64,000 nt of DNA from Caldovatus sediminis (GCF_014644455.1 NZ_BMKS01000014.1:1-64000), one strand, 5' to 3'. Positions 16,038 to 23,879 are shown, counted from the first letter of the stretch. The notes: generated by a model from the sequence alone, not told the origin. Translations and numbers: made by a program.

Positions 16038-17468
16038 ATGGACCCCGCACGCCTGACGAAGCTGGACGAGGTGACCTGGCGGATCGAGCCGACCGGCGCG
16101 ATGCGCGTCCCCGCCATCCTCTACGCCGACGAGGCGCTGATCCGCGACATGGACGACAAGGTCGCCGAGCAGGCGAGCAACGTCGCCACCCTGCCCGGCA
16201 TCGTCGGCGCGAGCTACGTCATGCCGGACGCGCACTGGGGCTACGGCTTCCCGATCGGCGGCGTCGCCGCCTTCGATCCGGAGCAGGGCGGCGTGGTCTC
16301 CGCCGGCGGCGTCGGCTTCGACATCTCCTGCGGCGTGCGCACCATGACCACGGGCCTCGCGCGCGCCGAGGTGGAGCGGGTGAAGGACGCGCTCGCCGAT
16401 TCGCTCGCCCGCGCGATCCCGGCCGGCGTCGGCAGCGAGGGCGCGATCACCCTCGACGCGGCGGCGATGGACGCGATGCTGGCGGGCGGCGCGCGCTGGG
16501 CCGTCGAGCAGGGCTGGGGCGAGGCTGCGGACCTCGAGCGCATCGAGGAGGGCGGCTGCGCCGCGGAGGCGCGGCCCGACTTCGTCTCCGCCCGCGCCAA
16601 GGAGCGCCAGCGGCGCGAGATGGGCACGCTCGGCTCCGGCAACCACTACCTCGAGATCCAGGCGGTGGAGGAGGTCTTCGATCCGGCGGCGGCGCGCGCC
16701 TTCGGCCTCGCCCCCGGCGAGGTGGTGGTGACGATCCACTGCGGCTCGCGCGGGCTCGGCCACCAGATCGGCACGGAGTTCCTCAAGGAGATGGTCGTCG
16801 CCGCCGAGGCGGCGGGGCTGGTCCTGCCCGACCGCGAGCTCGCCTGCGCCCCGATCGCCTCCGAGGTCGGCCGGCGCTACCTCGGCGCCATGCGGGCGGC
16901 GACCAATTGCGCGCTCGCCAACCGCGAGATCCTCGGCCATTTCGCGCGGCGCGTGCTGCGGCACTTCTTCCCGCAGGTCGAGGTCCGCCTGCTGTTCGAC
17001 GTCTCGCACAACACCTGCAAGGTCGAGACGCACCAGGTGGAGGGAAGGCCGCGCACGCTGTTCGTGCACCGCAAGGGCGCGACCCGCGCCTTCGGCCCCG
17101 GCCACCCCTCGCTGCCCGCGGCGCTGCGCGCGGTCGGCCAGCCGGTGCTGATCGGCGGCAGCATGGGGACCGGCTCCTACGTCCTCGTCGGCGCGCCGGA
17201 GAGCGAGGCGCGGTCCTTCGCCTCCGCCTGCCACGGCGCCGGGCGCGCGATGTCGCGCCACGCCGCGACGCGGCAGTGGAGCGGGCGGCAGATCGTGGAC
17301 GAGCTGGCGGCGCGCGGCGTCCTCGTGCGCAGTCCCTCGATGCGCGGCGTCGCCGAGGAGGCGCCGGGCGCCTACAAGGACGTCGGCGCGGTGGTGCTCG
17401 CCGCCGAGCGCGCCGGCCTCGCCCGCCGGGTCGCGCGGCTCGGCCCCGTCATCTGCATCAAGGGGTGA
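16038..17468 (+). CDS. rtcB: RNA-splicing ligase RtcB
   Basis: A 476-residue 3'-phosphate/5'-OH RNA ligase using GTP and Mn2+. All catalytic landmarks are visible: Asp95 and Cys98 in GVGFDISCGV, Asn202/His203 in GSGNHYLE, His234 in IHCGSRGLGHQ, His324 in DVSHNT, and His399 in CHGAGR, the guanylylated nucleophile position. Numbering of the first five matches Pyrococcus RtcB. The start at 16038 has GAGGAGAGG upstream. It pairs with archease in one operon. The likely role is tRNA or rRNA repair after stress cleavage. The mycobacterial counterpart Rv2631 is DosR-regulated. Confidence 0.95.
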   Translation: MDPARLTKLDEVTWRIEPTGAMRVPAILYADEALIRDMDDKVAEQASNVATLPGIVGASYVMPDAHWGYGFPIGGVAAFDPEQGGVVSAGGVGFDISCGVRTMTTGLARAEVERVKDALADSLARAIPAGVGSEGAITLDAAAMDAMLAGGARWAVEQGWGEAADLERIEEGGCAAEARPDFVSARAKERQRREMGTLGSGNHYLEIQAVEEVFDPAAARAFGLAPGEVVVTIHCGSRGLGHQIGTEFLKEMVVAAEAAGLVLPDRELACAPIASEVGRRYLGAMRAATNCALANREILGHFARRVLRHFFPQVEVRLLFDVSHNTCKVETHQVEGRPRTLFVHRKGATRAFGPGHPSLPAALRAVGQPVLIGGSMGTGSYVLVGAPESEARSFASACHGAGRAMSRHAATRQWSGRQIVDELAARGVLVRSPSMRGVAEEAPGAYKDVGAVVLAAERAGLARRVARLGPVICIKG

Positions 17469-17557
17469 GGGCCGGCGGGGGACGCGCCGGTTCGCGCCAT
17501 CGTGACCGCGGGCGGCATCCGCGGCTCGTTGCACGGCCGCGGCACGGCGCGCGCGGA

Positions 17558-17571
17558 TTGACGCCGATCAA
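17558..17571 (+). promoter_or_regulatory. FNR/FixK-type box upstream of the hibernation-factor gene
   Basis: TTGACGCCGATCAA, a TTGA-N6-TCAA palindrome in the rtcB/hpf gap. CTAGGA at 17592-17597 begins 27.5 nt from the centre and is a plausible -10. The predicted transcript would start near 17606, giving a leader of about 120 nt to the ATG at 17726 or about 240 nt to 17843. Confidence 0.75.
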
Positions 17572-17842
17572 GGCGCCGCCGCGCCGGGCGTCTAGGAGTT
17601 CCGGTGCCCGCCCGCCGCGGCGCGCGTCGAACTCCGGGCGCTCCGCCGCGTGTCGGAGGGTTGCGGCACCCGTGCCCCGAACCCGCCCCGGCGGGATCGG
17701 GCGCGGGCCGACCGAAGAGGATGGCATGGCGCGTATCGCGATCGGATCGTTCGAGAGGCCGGATGGCGGCGACGGCGCGCCGCGGCCCCGGTCAGGGCGG
17801 CGCGCGGGCGCGGGACCGACACCTATCGTGAGGACCACCGGC

Positions 17843-18409
17843 ATGACCGTTCCCCTGCAGGTCACCTTCAAGGACATGGACCCTTCGCCGGCGCTGGAAT
17901 CGCGCATCCGCGCGAAGGCGGCGCGGCTCGAGCGCTTCGCGGACGATATCCTGCGCTGCCACGTCATCGTGGAGGCGCCGCACCGCCACCACCACCAGGG
18001 GCGGCTCTACCGCGCGCGAGTCGAGGTGTTCGTGCCGCGGGGCGACGTCATCGTGACGCGGGAGGGCCCGCTGAACCACGCACACGAGGATCCCTACGTG
18101 GCGGTGCGCGACGCCTTCGACGCCGCGATCCGCCAGCTCGAGGACCACGTGCGCAGGCTGCGCGGCGACGTGAAGCACCACGAGCCGGTGATGCGCCGCG
18201 GCCGGATCGCGCGCTTCATCGCCGGCGAGGATTACGGCTTCATCGAGACCGAGGGCGGCGAGGAGGTCTACTTCCACCGGAACAGCGTCGCCGGCGACGG
18301 CTTCGACCGCCTGCGGGTCGGCGACGAGGTCCACGTCTCCGTGGAGGAGGGCGAAAAGGGCCCGCAGGCCGTCGTCGTGCACCCCGTCCACCGCCGCTCG
18401 GCCGATTGA
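17843..18409 (+). CDS. Ribosome hibernation factor (HPF/RaiA) fused to a cold-shock domain
   Basis: A 188-residue two-domain protein. Residues 1-112 are an HPF/RaiA (sigma-54 modulation) domain (VTFKDMDPSPALESRIRAKA ... DPYVAVRDAFDAAIRQLED). Residues about 117-185 form a cold-shock domain with GRIARFIAGEDYGFIET and VYFHRNSV, the RNP1/RNP2-like nucleic-acid-binding strands. It should bind the 30S decoding centre and silence ribosomes, with the second domain contacting RNA. The start at 17843 begins the domain directly; an in-frame ATG at 17726 after AGAGG would add 39 low-complexity residues. A FixK-type box lies upstream. RafH (Rv0079), a DosR-controlled hibernation factor, is the functional parallel. 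Confidence 0.9.
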   Translation: MTVPLQVTFKDMDPSPALESRIRAKAARLERFADDILRCHVIVEAPHRHHHQGRLYRARVEVFVPRGDVIVTREGPLNHAHEDPYVAVRDAFDAAIRQLEDHVRRLRGDVKHHEPVMRRGRIARFIAGEDYGFIETEGGEEVYFHRNSVAGDGFDRLRVGDEVHVSVEEGEKGPQAVVVHPVHRRSAD

Positions 18410-18440
18410 GGGCGAGGAGGGGAGGAGAGGAGAGGCGCAG

Positions 18441-18758
18441 ATGGCGACGTGCATCCTGCTGACGCAGCTCGCGCACGCCGCGCCGGAGACCGACGAGACG
18501 CCGCCGGCGGAGCCCGAGCGGCGCGTGGTCGACCGGATCCGCGCCGCCTGCCCGGAGGTCGAGTGGGCGGGCAGCCGCGCCGTCCTCGGCCCGTACGACC
18601 GCCTCGACGTCTTCCGCGCCTCGGACGGGGGGACGGCGATCGAGGGCGCGACGATCGTGCGCCGGCTCGGCCATGCGCGCGCGGAGGTCTGGGGCGCGAC
18701 GGAATGGCTGCGCTCCAAGGAACTCGCGCGCGACGCGCTTGGGGCGCCGGGCGGATGA
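18441..18758 (+). CDS. GYD-domain protein
   Basis: A 105-residue protein whose core AVLGPYDRLDVFRASDGG ... ATIVRRLGHARAEVWGATEW fits the GYD family, small ferredoxin-like dimeric alpha-beta proteins of unknown activity. The GPYD motif replaces the classical GxYD. It is strongly initiated (GGAGAGGAGAGGCGCAG before the ATG). It lies 31 bp after the hibernation factor and probably belongs to the same transcript. Confidence 0.75.
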   Translation: MATCILLTQLAHAAPETDETPPAEPERRVVDRIRAACPEVEWAGSRAVLGPYDRLDVFRASDGGTAIEGATIVRRLGHARAEVWGATEWLRSKELARDALGAPGG

Positions 18759-18823
18759 GCCGTCCGCCGCGGCAGCGGCGGGACCTGCCGCATGAAGTCG
18801 AAGGAGCGAGGAGCGCGACGGCC

Positions 18824-19066
18824 ATGTCCGAGCAGCATGCGGCGGCGACCGCGTCCGAGATCGCCGCCATCCTGGGCCCGACCGACGAGGTCGTGATCGC
18901 CGACATCCTCCGCACCGGCGCCAGCGCCGCCGAGGTGCAGGAGGCCTTCGCCCGGCTGGAGGCCGACGACGCGGTCGGCCGCAGCGCCCGGCGCGGCGCC
19001 TCGGCGCGCGTGGTCGAGGTGATGGCGATCCTCGAGGCGGCGCAGATCCGCCCGGAGGAGGGCTAG
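18824..19066 (+). CDS. Small helical protein, function unknown
   Basis: An 80-residue protein, acidic and predicted mostly helical, with TASEIAAILGPTDEVVIADI and ASAAEVQEAFARLEADDAVG segments. I do not recognise the family. The ATG at 18824 follows GGAGCGAGGAG. An in-frame ATG at 18755 overlaps the preceding stop as ATGA and would add 23 residues. It sits between the GYD and HicA-like genes in the low-oxygen cluster and is probably co-transcribed. Confidence 0.65.
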   Translation: MSEQHAAATASEIAAILGPTDEVVIADILRTGASAAEVQEAFARLEADDAVGRSARRGASARVVEVMAILEAAQIRPEEG

Positions 19067-19140
19067 GGAGAGGGCCGGGACCGCGCCGCGCGTGGCGGGC
19101 CGGCGCCTGCCCGGGGCGGCGATCGCGAGGGAGCATCCGC

Positions 19141-19374
19141 ATGCAGAGCGCCACCTTCCGCCGTTGGCTCGCCGAGCGCGGCTGCCAGTTCCGCCAGCAC
19201 GAGCGGGGCCACGGCCACGGCCATCCGACGGTCACCGTGGTGCGGCAGGGCCGGACCGCGGAACTGCCGCTGGTCGGCTCGCACGAGGACCTCGATCCGG
19301 ACCAGGTCCGCGAGGTCTGCGACCGCCTCGGCCTCGACTGGTCCGAGCTGCCCGGCCCCAAGAGCCGGGTCTGA
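19141..19374 (+). CDS. HicA-like small protein
   Basis: A 77-residue protein reminiscent of HicA mRNA interferases: WLAERGCQFRQHERGHGHGH resembles the Gly-His active strand, GRTAELPLVGSHEDLDPDQV the second strand plus helix, and VREVCDRLGLDW the C-terminal helix. No HicB-type antitoxin gene is adjacent, so it is an orphan or a domesticated RNA-binding fold. GAGGGAG precedes the ATG. Toxin activity is not shown. A role in trimming RNA during low-oxygen arrest is speculative. Confidence 0.6.
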   Translation: MQSATFRRWLAERGCQFRQHERGHGHGHPTVTVVRQGRTAELPLVGSHEDLDPDQVREVCDRLGLDWSELPGPKSRV

Positions 19375-19406
19375 GGCCCGTCGGGACGGCACGCGGCCGC
19401 GCCGCG

Positions 19407-19420
19407 TTGAGGCAGGTCAA
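19407..19420 (+). promoter_or_regulatory. FNR/FixK-type box upstream of the DUF3775 gene
   Basis: TTGAGGCAGGTCAA matches TTGA-N6-TCAA. It lies 54 bp before the ATG at 19475. At the -10 spacing seen with other boxes there is only GAAAGA (19441-19446), a weaker match than the CTAG-type elements. The box could drive DUF3775 and the ribonucleotide reductase together. Confidence 0.72.
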
Positions 19421-19474
19421 GGCCGGGCGGCGCGGCGGCGGAAAGACTCCGCCGGGATCCTGGGAGGCACAACC

Positions 19475-19885
19475 ATGGCCGCGACGCTTTCGACATCGCT
19501 CGAGACCCTCGCCTACATCGTCGTGAAGGCGCGGGAGTACGACGCCCAGGTGGAGCCGGAAGGGTTGGAGGAGGGCTCGAACCCGGCGGACGACATCGAG
19601 ATCGGCATCCTGGAGGACACCCCCGACAATCCCACGCGCATCGAGTTGCGCGCCGCGCTGGAGGCCCTGAACGACGACCAGATCACCGAGGTCCTCGCCC
19701 TCACTTGGCTCGGCCGCGGCGACTACGGCGCCCGCGAGTGGAACCAGGCGCTCGCCGCCGCGCGCGAGGCCCGAGACGAGCACGTGATCGACTACCTGCT
19801 CGAGACCCCGAACCTGGGCGACCTGATCGAGCAGGGCCTCGCCGAACTCGGCTATTCGATCCTGGGCGAGGAGATGCGACTGTGA
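19475..19885 (+). CDS. DUF3775-family protein
   Basis: A 136-residue acidic cytoplasmic protein recognised as DUF3775: LETLAYIVVKAREYDAQV at the start, a central block RIELRAALEALNDDQITEVLALTWLG split over helices, and the C-terminal VIDYLLETPNLGDLIEQGL. Biochemical function is unknown. A FixK-type box 54 bp upstream and the class II ribonucleotide reductase 70 bp downstream place it in the low-oxygen group, perhaps as the first gene of the reductase transcript. Confidence 0.82.
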   Translation: MAATLSTSLETLAYIVVKAREYDAQVEPEGLEEGSNPADDIEIGILEDTPDNPTRIELRAALEALNDDQITEVLALTWLGRGDYGAREWNQALAAAREARDEHVIDYLLETPNLGDLIEQGLAELGYSILGEEMRL

Positions 19886-19955
19886 GCCGGCCGGGGAGGG
19901 GCCGGCGCCGCGCGGCGGCGGACTGATCCCCGCGACGGATGGAGGACGCACGGGG

Positions 19956-22400
19956 TTGGCCGATGGTTCCGACCGCGCGGCGGGCCGCCGCGCACCGCCC
20001 CCGCCGGGCGCCGCCTTCGGCGAGCGGCCGCTGCCGGCGCGCCCGCTCGACCAGGGCATGGGGCTCGCCGTCGCCCGCCGCACCGTGTTCCGGCCCGAGG
20101 ACGGGGAGGATTTCGGGCGCGTCGCGGCGCGCGTCGCCGAGGGGAACATGTCCCTGCTCGGCCCCCCGACGACGCCGGAGACGGAGACCGAGCGGGCACG
20201 GCTGCGCAACGCGATCGCCACCGGGGCGCTGCTCACCTCCGGTCGGCACCTGCAGCACGGCGACGCGACGCAGGCGCGGCGGCCGATGGAGCTGTTCGTC
20301 AACTGCGCCACCGCGATCGCCAGCTTCACCTGCTTCTACCTGCTGCTGAACGGCGCCGGCGTCGGCCGCGCCTATGACGACGAGCTGGTGGCGGTGGACT
20401 GGGCCGAGGCGCCGGATCTGCTGCTCCACCTCTCGCCCGCCCATCCCGACTTCCCGCGCGACCGTGACGCGCTGCGCCGCTTCGGCGTGGAGTTCGGACT
20501 GGTCCCGGAGGACCTGCCCCCTGACGCCTTCGGCGAGGAGCGCGAGGCGGCGGTGCGCGCCTTCCTCGCCGGCGAGCTGGCCGCCTCCGACGCCGCGGGG
20601 CACGGGGCCGATGCCGTCCGCCACCGCGTCGAGGACAGCCGCGAGGGCTGGGCCAAGGCCGTGGAGCTGCTGGAGTCCATGGCGTTCCGGCGCGAGCGCC
20701 GCCGCGCGCTGCTGCTCGACCTCTCCGCCATCCGCCCGCGCGGCGCGCCGATCCGCGGCATGCAGGGGCGCCCCGCGCCGGGGCCGCTGTCGCTGCTGCG
20801 CGGCCTGCACAACCTGCGCCGGCACGTCATCGAGCCGGCCCGCGCCCGCGACCCCGCCGGCGAGGCGCTGCATCCCTGGGAGCAGGCGCTGCTCGCGGAC
20901 CACCATCTCTCGGTCGAGGTGCAGGGCGGCGGCGCGCGCCGGGCGGCGCGCATGGCGACGAAGAGCTGGCGCGATCCCGGCGCGCTGCGCTTCGTCCGGC
21001 TGAAGGAGGCGGGCGGGCTGTGGACCGCCAACCACTCGCTCACCGTGGACGCCGAATTCTGGCGGCGCGTGCGCCGCGCCGAGGCGGGCCAGGACCTCGA
21101 CGACCCCTGGACGCGCCACGCCCGGGCGCTGTTCGAGGAGGCGACGCGCTGCGCCTGGATCAACGGCGAGCCGGGCTTCCTCAACGGCGACCTGCTGGAG
21201 GACTACCGCACCGGCGCCGCGCGGCGGCGGCCGGTCGAGACGGACGGCGGCGAGGTGCGCAGCGCCCGCTACCGCGCCGACGCCGCGGCCGGCCTGCTCG
21301 CGGAGCTGTCGCGCCGCGCCGCGGGGGCGCGCTTCCCGGTGACCACCAACCCCTGCGGCGAGGTCGTGCTCCACGTCGCCGGCGGCTACTGCGTGGTCTC
21401 GGACTTCGCGCCGCTGCTCGCCTGCCCCGTGCCCTTCGAGCAGGTGGCGCCCGGCGCCGTGGCGGCGGAGGTCGCGGCAACCTGGGACGCGCGGGTCGAG
21501 GACGCGGTGCGGCTCGGCGTGCGCTTCCTGATCCGCGTCAACCGCATGGACGCGCTCTACGCGCGCGAGGTGGCGCGCACCAACCGCATCGGCATCGGGC
21601 CGACCGGCCTGCACGAGTGGGCCTGGCTGCGCTTCGGCCTCGCCTTCCGCGACCTGCTCGACGAGACCCGCGCCGCCCCGTTCTGGGCCATGCTGGCCCG
21701 CCTCTCGGCGGCGGCGAAGGCGGAGGCGCTGGCCTACGCGGAGGGGCTCGGCATGGCGCCGCCGCTCACCGTGACGACGGTCAAGCCGGCGGGCACCACC
21801 TCCAAGCTGTTCGGCCTCTCCGAGGGGGCGCACCTGCCGGCGCGGCGGCAGTACATCCGCTGGGTGCAGTTCCGCGGCGAACGCGATCCGGCGACCGGCG
21901 CCTGGCGCCCGGGCAGCGATCCGCTGCTCGCCGAGTACGAGGCGCGCGGCTACCCGGTCCGGGCGCTGCGGAGCTTCCCGGGGATGAGCATCGTCGGCTT
22001 CCCGACGCTGCCGCTCGCGCTCCGCCTCGGCATGGGCGAGCGGCTGGTCACCGCGGCGGAGGCCGCGCCGGAGGAGCACTACCGCTGGCTCCGGCTGCTC
22101 GAGCGCCACTGGCTCGGCGCCGAGCGCGGCAACCAGGTGAGCTACACGCTGAAGCTGCGGACCGACCGGCTCGACCTCGGCGCGTTCCGCCGCATCGTGC
22201 TCGAGAACCAGCCGGTCGTGCGCTGCTGCGCGCTGCTGCCGGTCCGCCCCGGCGACGCGCTCGGCCACGAGTACCTGCCGGAGGAGGAGGTGGACGAGGC
22301 GCGCTTCGCCGAGCTGCTCGCCCGCATCCGCGACCCGGGCCTGCACGAGGAGGTGGACCTGACGCGTCTGCGCTGCGCCATCGGCGTCTGCCCGCCGTGA
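19956..22400 (+). CDS. Adenosylcobalamin-dependent (class II) ribonucleotide reductase
   Basis: An 814-residue class II reductase, which makes dNTP precursors without O2 using vitamin B12. Landmarks are Cys117 in LFVNCATA (redox pair), the active-site NPCGE (465-469) with radical-bearing Cys467, and a C-terminal CAIGVC pair (Cys807/Cys812). The C-x4-C tail matches the monomeric Lactobacillus-type enzyme. The start is a TTG at 19956 after GGAGGA; the first in-frame ATG (20058) would remove 34 residues and is an alternative. It follows DUF3775 by 70 bp. The mycobacterial hypoxic enzyme NrdZ (Rv0570) is the functional parallel. Confidence 0.92.
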   Translation: MADGSDRAAGRRAPPPPGAAFGERPLPARPLDQGMGLAVARRTVFRPEDGEDFGRVAARVAEGNMSLLGPPTTPETETERARLRNAIATGALLTSGRHLQHGDATQARRPMELFVNCATAIASFTCFYLLLNGAGVGRAYDDELVAVDWAEAPDLLLHLSPAHPDFPRDRDALRRFGVEFGLVPEDLPPDAFGEEREAAVRAFLAGELAASDAAGHGADAVRHRVEDSREGWAKAVELLESMAFRRERRRALLLDLSAIRPRGAPIRGMQGRPAPGPLSLLRGLHNLRRHVIEPARARDPAGEALHPWEQALLADHHLSVEVQGGGARRAARMATKSWRDPGALRFVRLKEAGGLWTANHSLTVDAEFWRRVRRAEAGQDLDDPWTRHARALFEEATRCAWINGEPGFLNGDLLEDYRTGAARRRPVETDGGEVRSARYRADAAAGLLAELSRRAAGARFPVTTNPCGEVVLHVAGGYCVVSDFAPLLACPVPFEQVAPGAVAAEVAATWDARVEDAVRLGVRFLIRVNRMDALYAREVARTNRIGIGPTGLHEWAWLRFGLAFRDLLDETRAAPFWAMLARLSAAAKAEALAYAEGLGMAPPLTVTTVKPAGTTSKLFGLSEGAHLPARRQYIRWVQFRGERDPATGAWRPGSDPLLAEYEARGYPVRALRSFPGMSIVGFPTLPLALRLGMGERLVTAAEAAPEEHYRWLRLLERHWLGAERGNQVSYTLKLRTDRLDLGAFRRIVLENQPVVRCCALLPVRPGDALGHEYLPEEEVDEARFAELLARIRDPGLHEEVDLTRLRCAIGVCPP

Positions 22401-22420
22401 CCGTCGGGCGCGCGGTCCGC

Positions 22421-22434
22421 TTGACCGGGATCAA
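22421..22434 (+). promoter_or_regulatory. FNR/FixK-type box upstream of the COG2403 gene
   Basis: TTGACCGGGATCAA matches TTGA-N6-TCAA and lies 20 bp after the reductase stop. CTAATT (22455-22460) begins 27.5 nt from the centre as a -10 candidate, giving a leader of about 25 nt to the ATG at 22494. Confidence 0.76.
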
Positions 22435-22493
22435 TGCCGCGCGCGGCCGGCGCCCTAATTGAAGCGGCGTCCAGGGAACGGCAGGAGGGCGCG

Positions 22494-23879
22494 ATGCGCA
22501 GGTCCCGTGTGGTCATCATGGGCGCTGCGGGGCGCGACTTCCACAATTTCAACGTGGTGTACCGCGACGATCCGGGCAGCGAGGTCGTCGCCTTCACCGC
22601 GGCGCAGATCCCGGGCATCGCCGGGCGGCTCTACCCGAGCGAGCTGGCCGGCCCGCTCTATCCGACGGGCATCCCGATCCTGGAGGAGGCCGAGCTGGCG
22701 CGGCTCGTCCGCGAGGCGCGGGTGCACCAGGTCGTCTTCGCCTACAGCGACGTCGCGCACCAGGAGGTCATGCACCGCGCCTCGACGGCGCTGGCCGCCG
22801 GCGCGGACTTCCTGCTGCTCGGGCCGGAGCGGACGATGCTCCGCGCGCCGGTGCCGGTGATCGCCGTCTGCGCCGTGCGCACCGGTTGCGGCAAGTCGCA
22901 GACCACGCGCTGGCTCTCGGCGCGGCTGCGGGCGCGCGGGCTCAGGGTCGGCATCGTGCGGCACCCGATGCCCTACGGCGACCTCGCGCGCCAGGCGGTG
23001 CAGCGCTTCGCCAGGCTCGCCGATCTCGACGCCGCGGCGTGCACGCTGGAGGAGCGCGAGGAGTACGAGCCGCACATCGCGCTGGGCAACACCGTCTATG
23101 CCGGCGTGGACTACGCGCGGGTGCTGGAGGTCGCGGCGAAGGAGCAGGACCTCCTGCTGTGGGACGGCGGCAACAACGACTTCCCCTTCTTCCGGCCCGA
23201 CCTGCTCGTGGTGCTCGCCGACGCGCTGCGCCCCGGGCAAGAGGCGTCCCACTACCCCGGCGAGGCGGTGCTGCGCATGGCCGACGTCGTCGTGGTGGCG
23301 AAGGCGAACGCGGCGCCGGAGGCGGATGTCCGCCGCGTCGCCGAGGCGGTGCGGGCGATCAACCCGGCCGCCGCCGTGCTGCGCGGCGCCTCGGTGGTCC
23401 GGCTCGAGGATCCGGAGGCGGTGCGCGGGCGGCGCGTGCTGGTGGTGGAGGACGGCCCGACCCTGACCCACGGCGGAATGCCGCACGGCGCGGGCTACGC
23501 CGCGGCGCGCGCCGCCGGGGCGGCGGAGATCGTGGACCCGCGCGCCTCGGCGGCGCCGGAGATCGCCGCCGTGTTCGAGGCGTACCCGCATCTCGGTCCC
23601 GTGCTGCCGGCGATGGGCTACGACGCGGCGCAGCTCCGCGGCCTGGCCGCGACCATCGCGCGCTCCGCGGCGGAGGTGGTGGTGTCCGGCACGCCGGCGG
23701 AGCTCGGGCGCGTGCTCGGGCCGGATCGGCGCATCGTTCGCGCGCGCTACGAGTTCGCCGAGATGGACGAACCGGGGCTGGGGGCGCGGGTTGACGCCTT
23801 CCTCGAGCGGATCGGGCTCGGGCGGCGCGGGTCGGAGCTTGGCCCTGACCCCAGCCGGAACGAGTGGGGCGCCGGGTGA
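22494..23879 (+). CDS. COG2403-type P-loop GTPase / cyclic 2,3-diphosphoglycerate synthetase-like
   Basis: A 461-residue protein. The N-terminal Rossmann-like part is RVVIMGAAGRDFHNFNVVYR; the P-loop RTGCGKSQTTRWL (from residue 129) identifies the nucleotide-binding domain; WDGGNNDFPFFRPDLLVVL and GPTLTHGGMPHGAG are conserved blocks of this family. Bacterial members are often labelled cyclic 2,3-diphosphoglycerate synthetase, but the reaction in bacteria is uncertain. The ATG at 22494 has AGGAGGGC upstream. Its own FixK-type box makes it a separate unit of the low-oxygen cluster. Confidence 0.82.
   Translation: MRRSRVVIMGAAGRDFHNFNVVYRDDPGSEVVAFTAAQIPGIAGRLYPSELAGPLYPTGIPILEEAELARLVREARVHQVVFAYSDVAHQEVMHRASTALAAGADFLLLGPERTMLRAPVPVIAVCAVRTGCGKSQTTRWLSARLRARGLRVGIVRHPMPYGDLARQAVQRFARLADLDAAACTLEEREEYEPHIALGNTVYAGVDYARVLEVAAKEQDLLLWDGGNNDFPFFRPDLLVVLADALRPGQEASHYPGEAVLRMADVVVVAKANAAPEADVRRVAEAVRAINPAAAVLRGASVVRLEDPEAVRGRRVLVVEDGPTLTHGGMPHGAGYAAARAAGAAEIVDPRASAAPEIAAVFEAYPHLGPVLPAMGYDAAQLRGLAATIARSAAEVVVSGTPAELGRVLGPDRRIVRARYEFAEMDEPGLGARVDAFLERIGLGRRGSELGPDPSRNEWGAG

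Noticed and set aside
14649-17534. Long minus-strand frame over archease and rtcB leading into the hydrolase gene
   Set aside because: Only the last 227 codons (start at 15332) encode a recognisable hydrolase. The upstream part is the antisense shadow of rtcB and archease.
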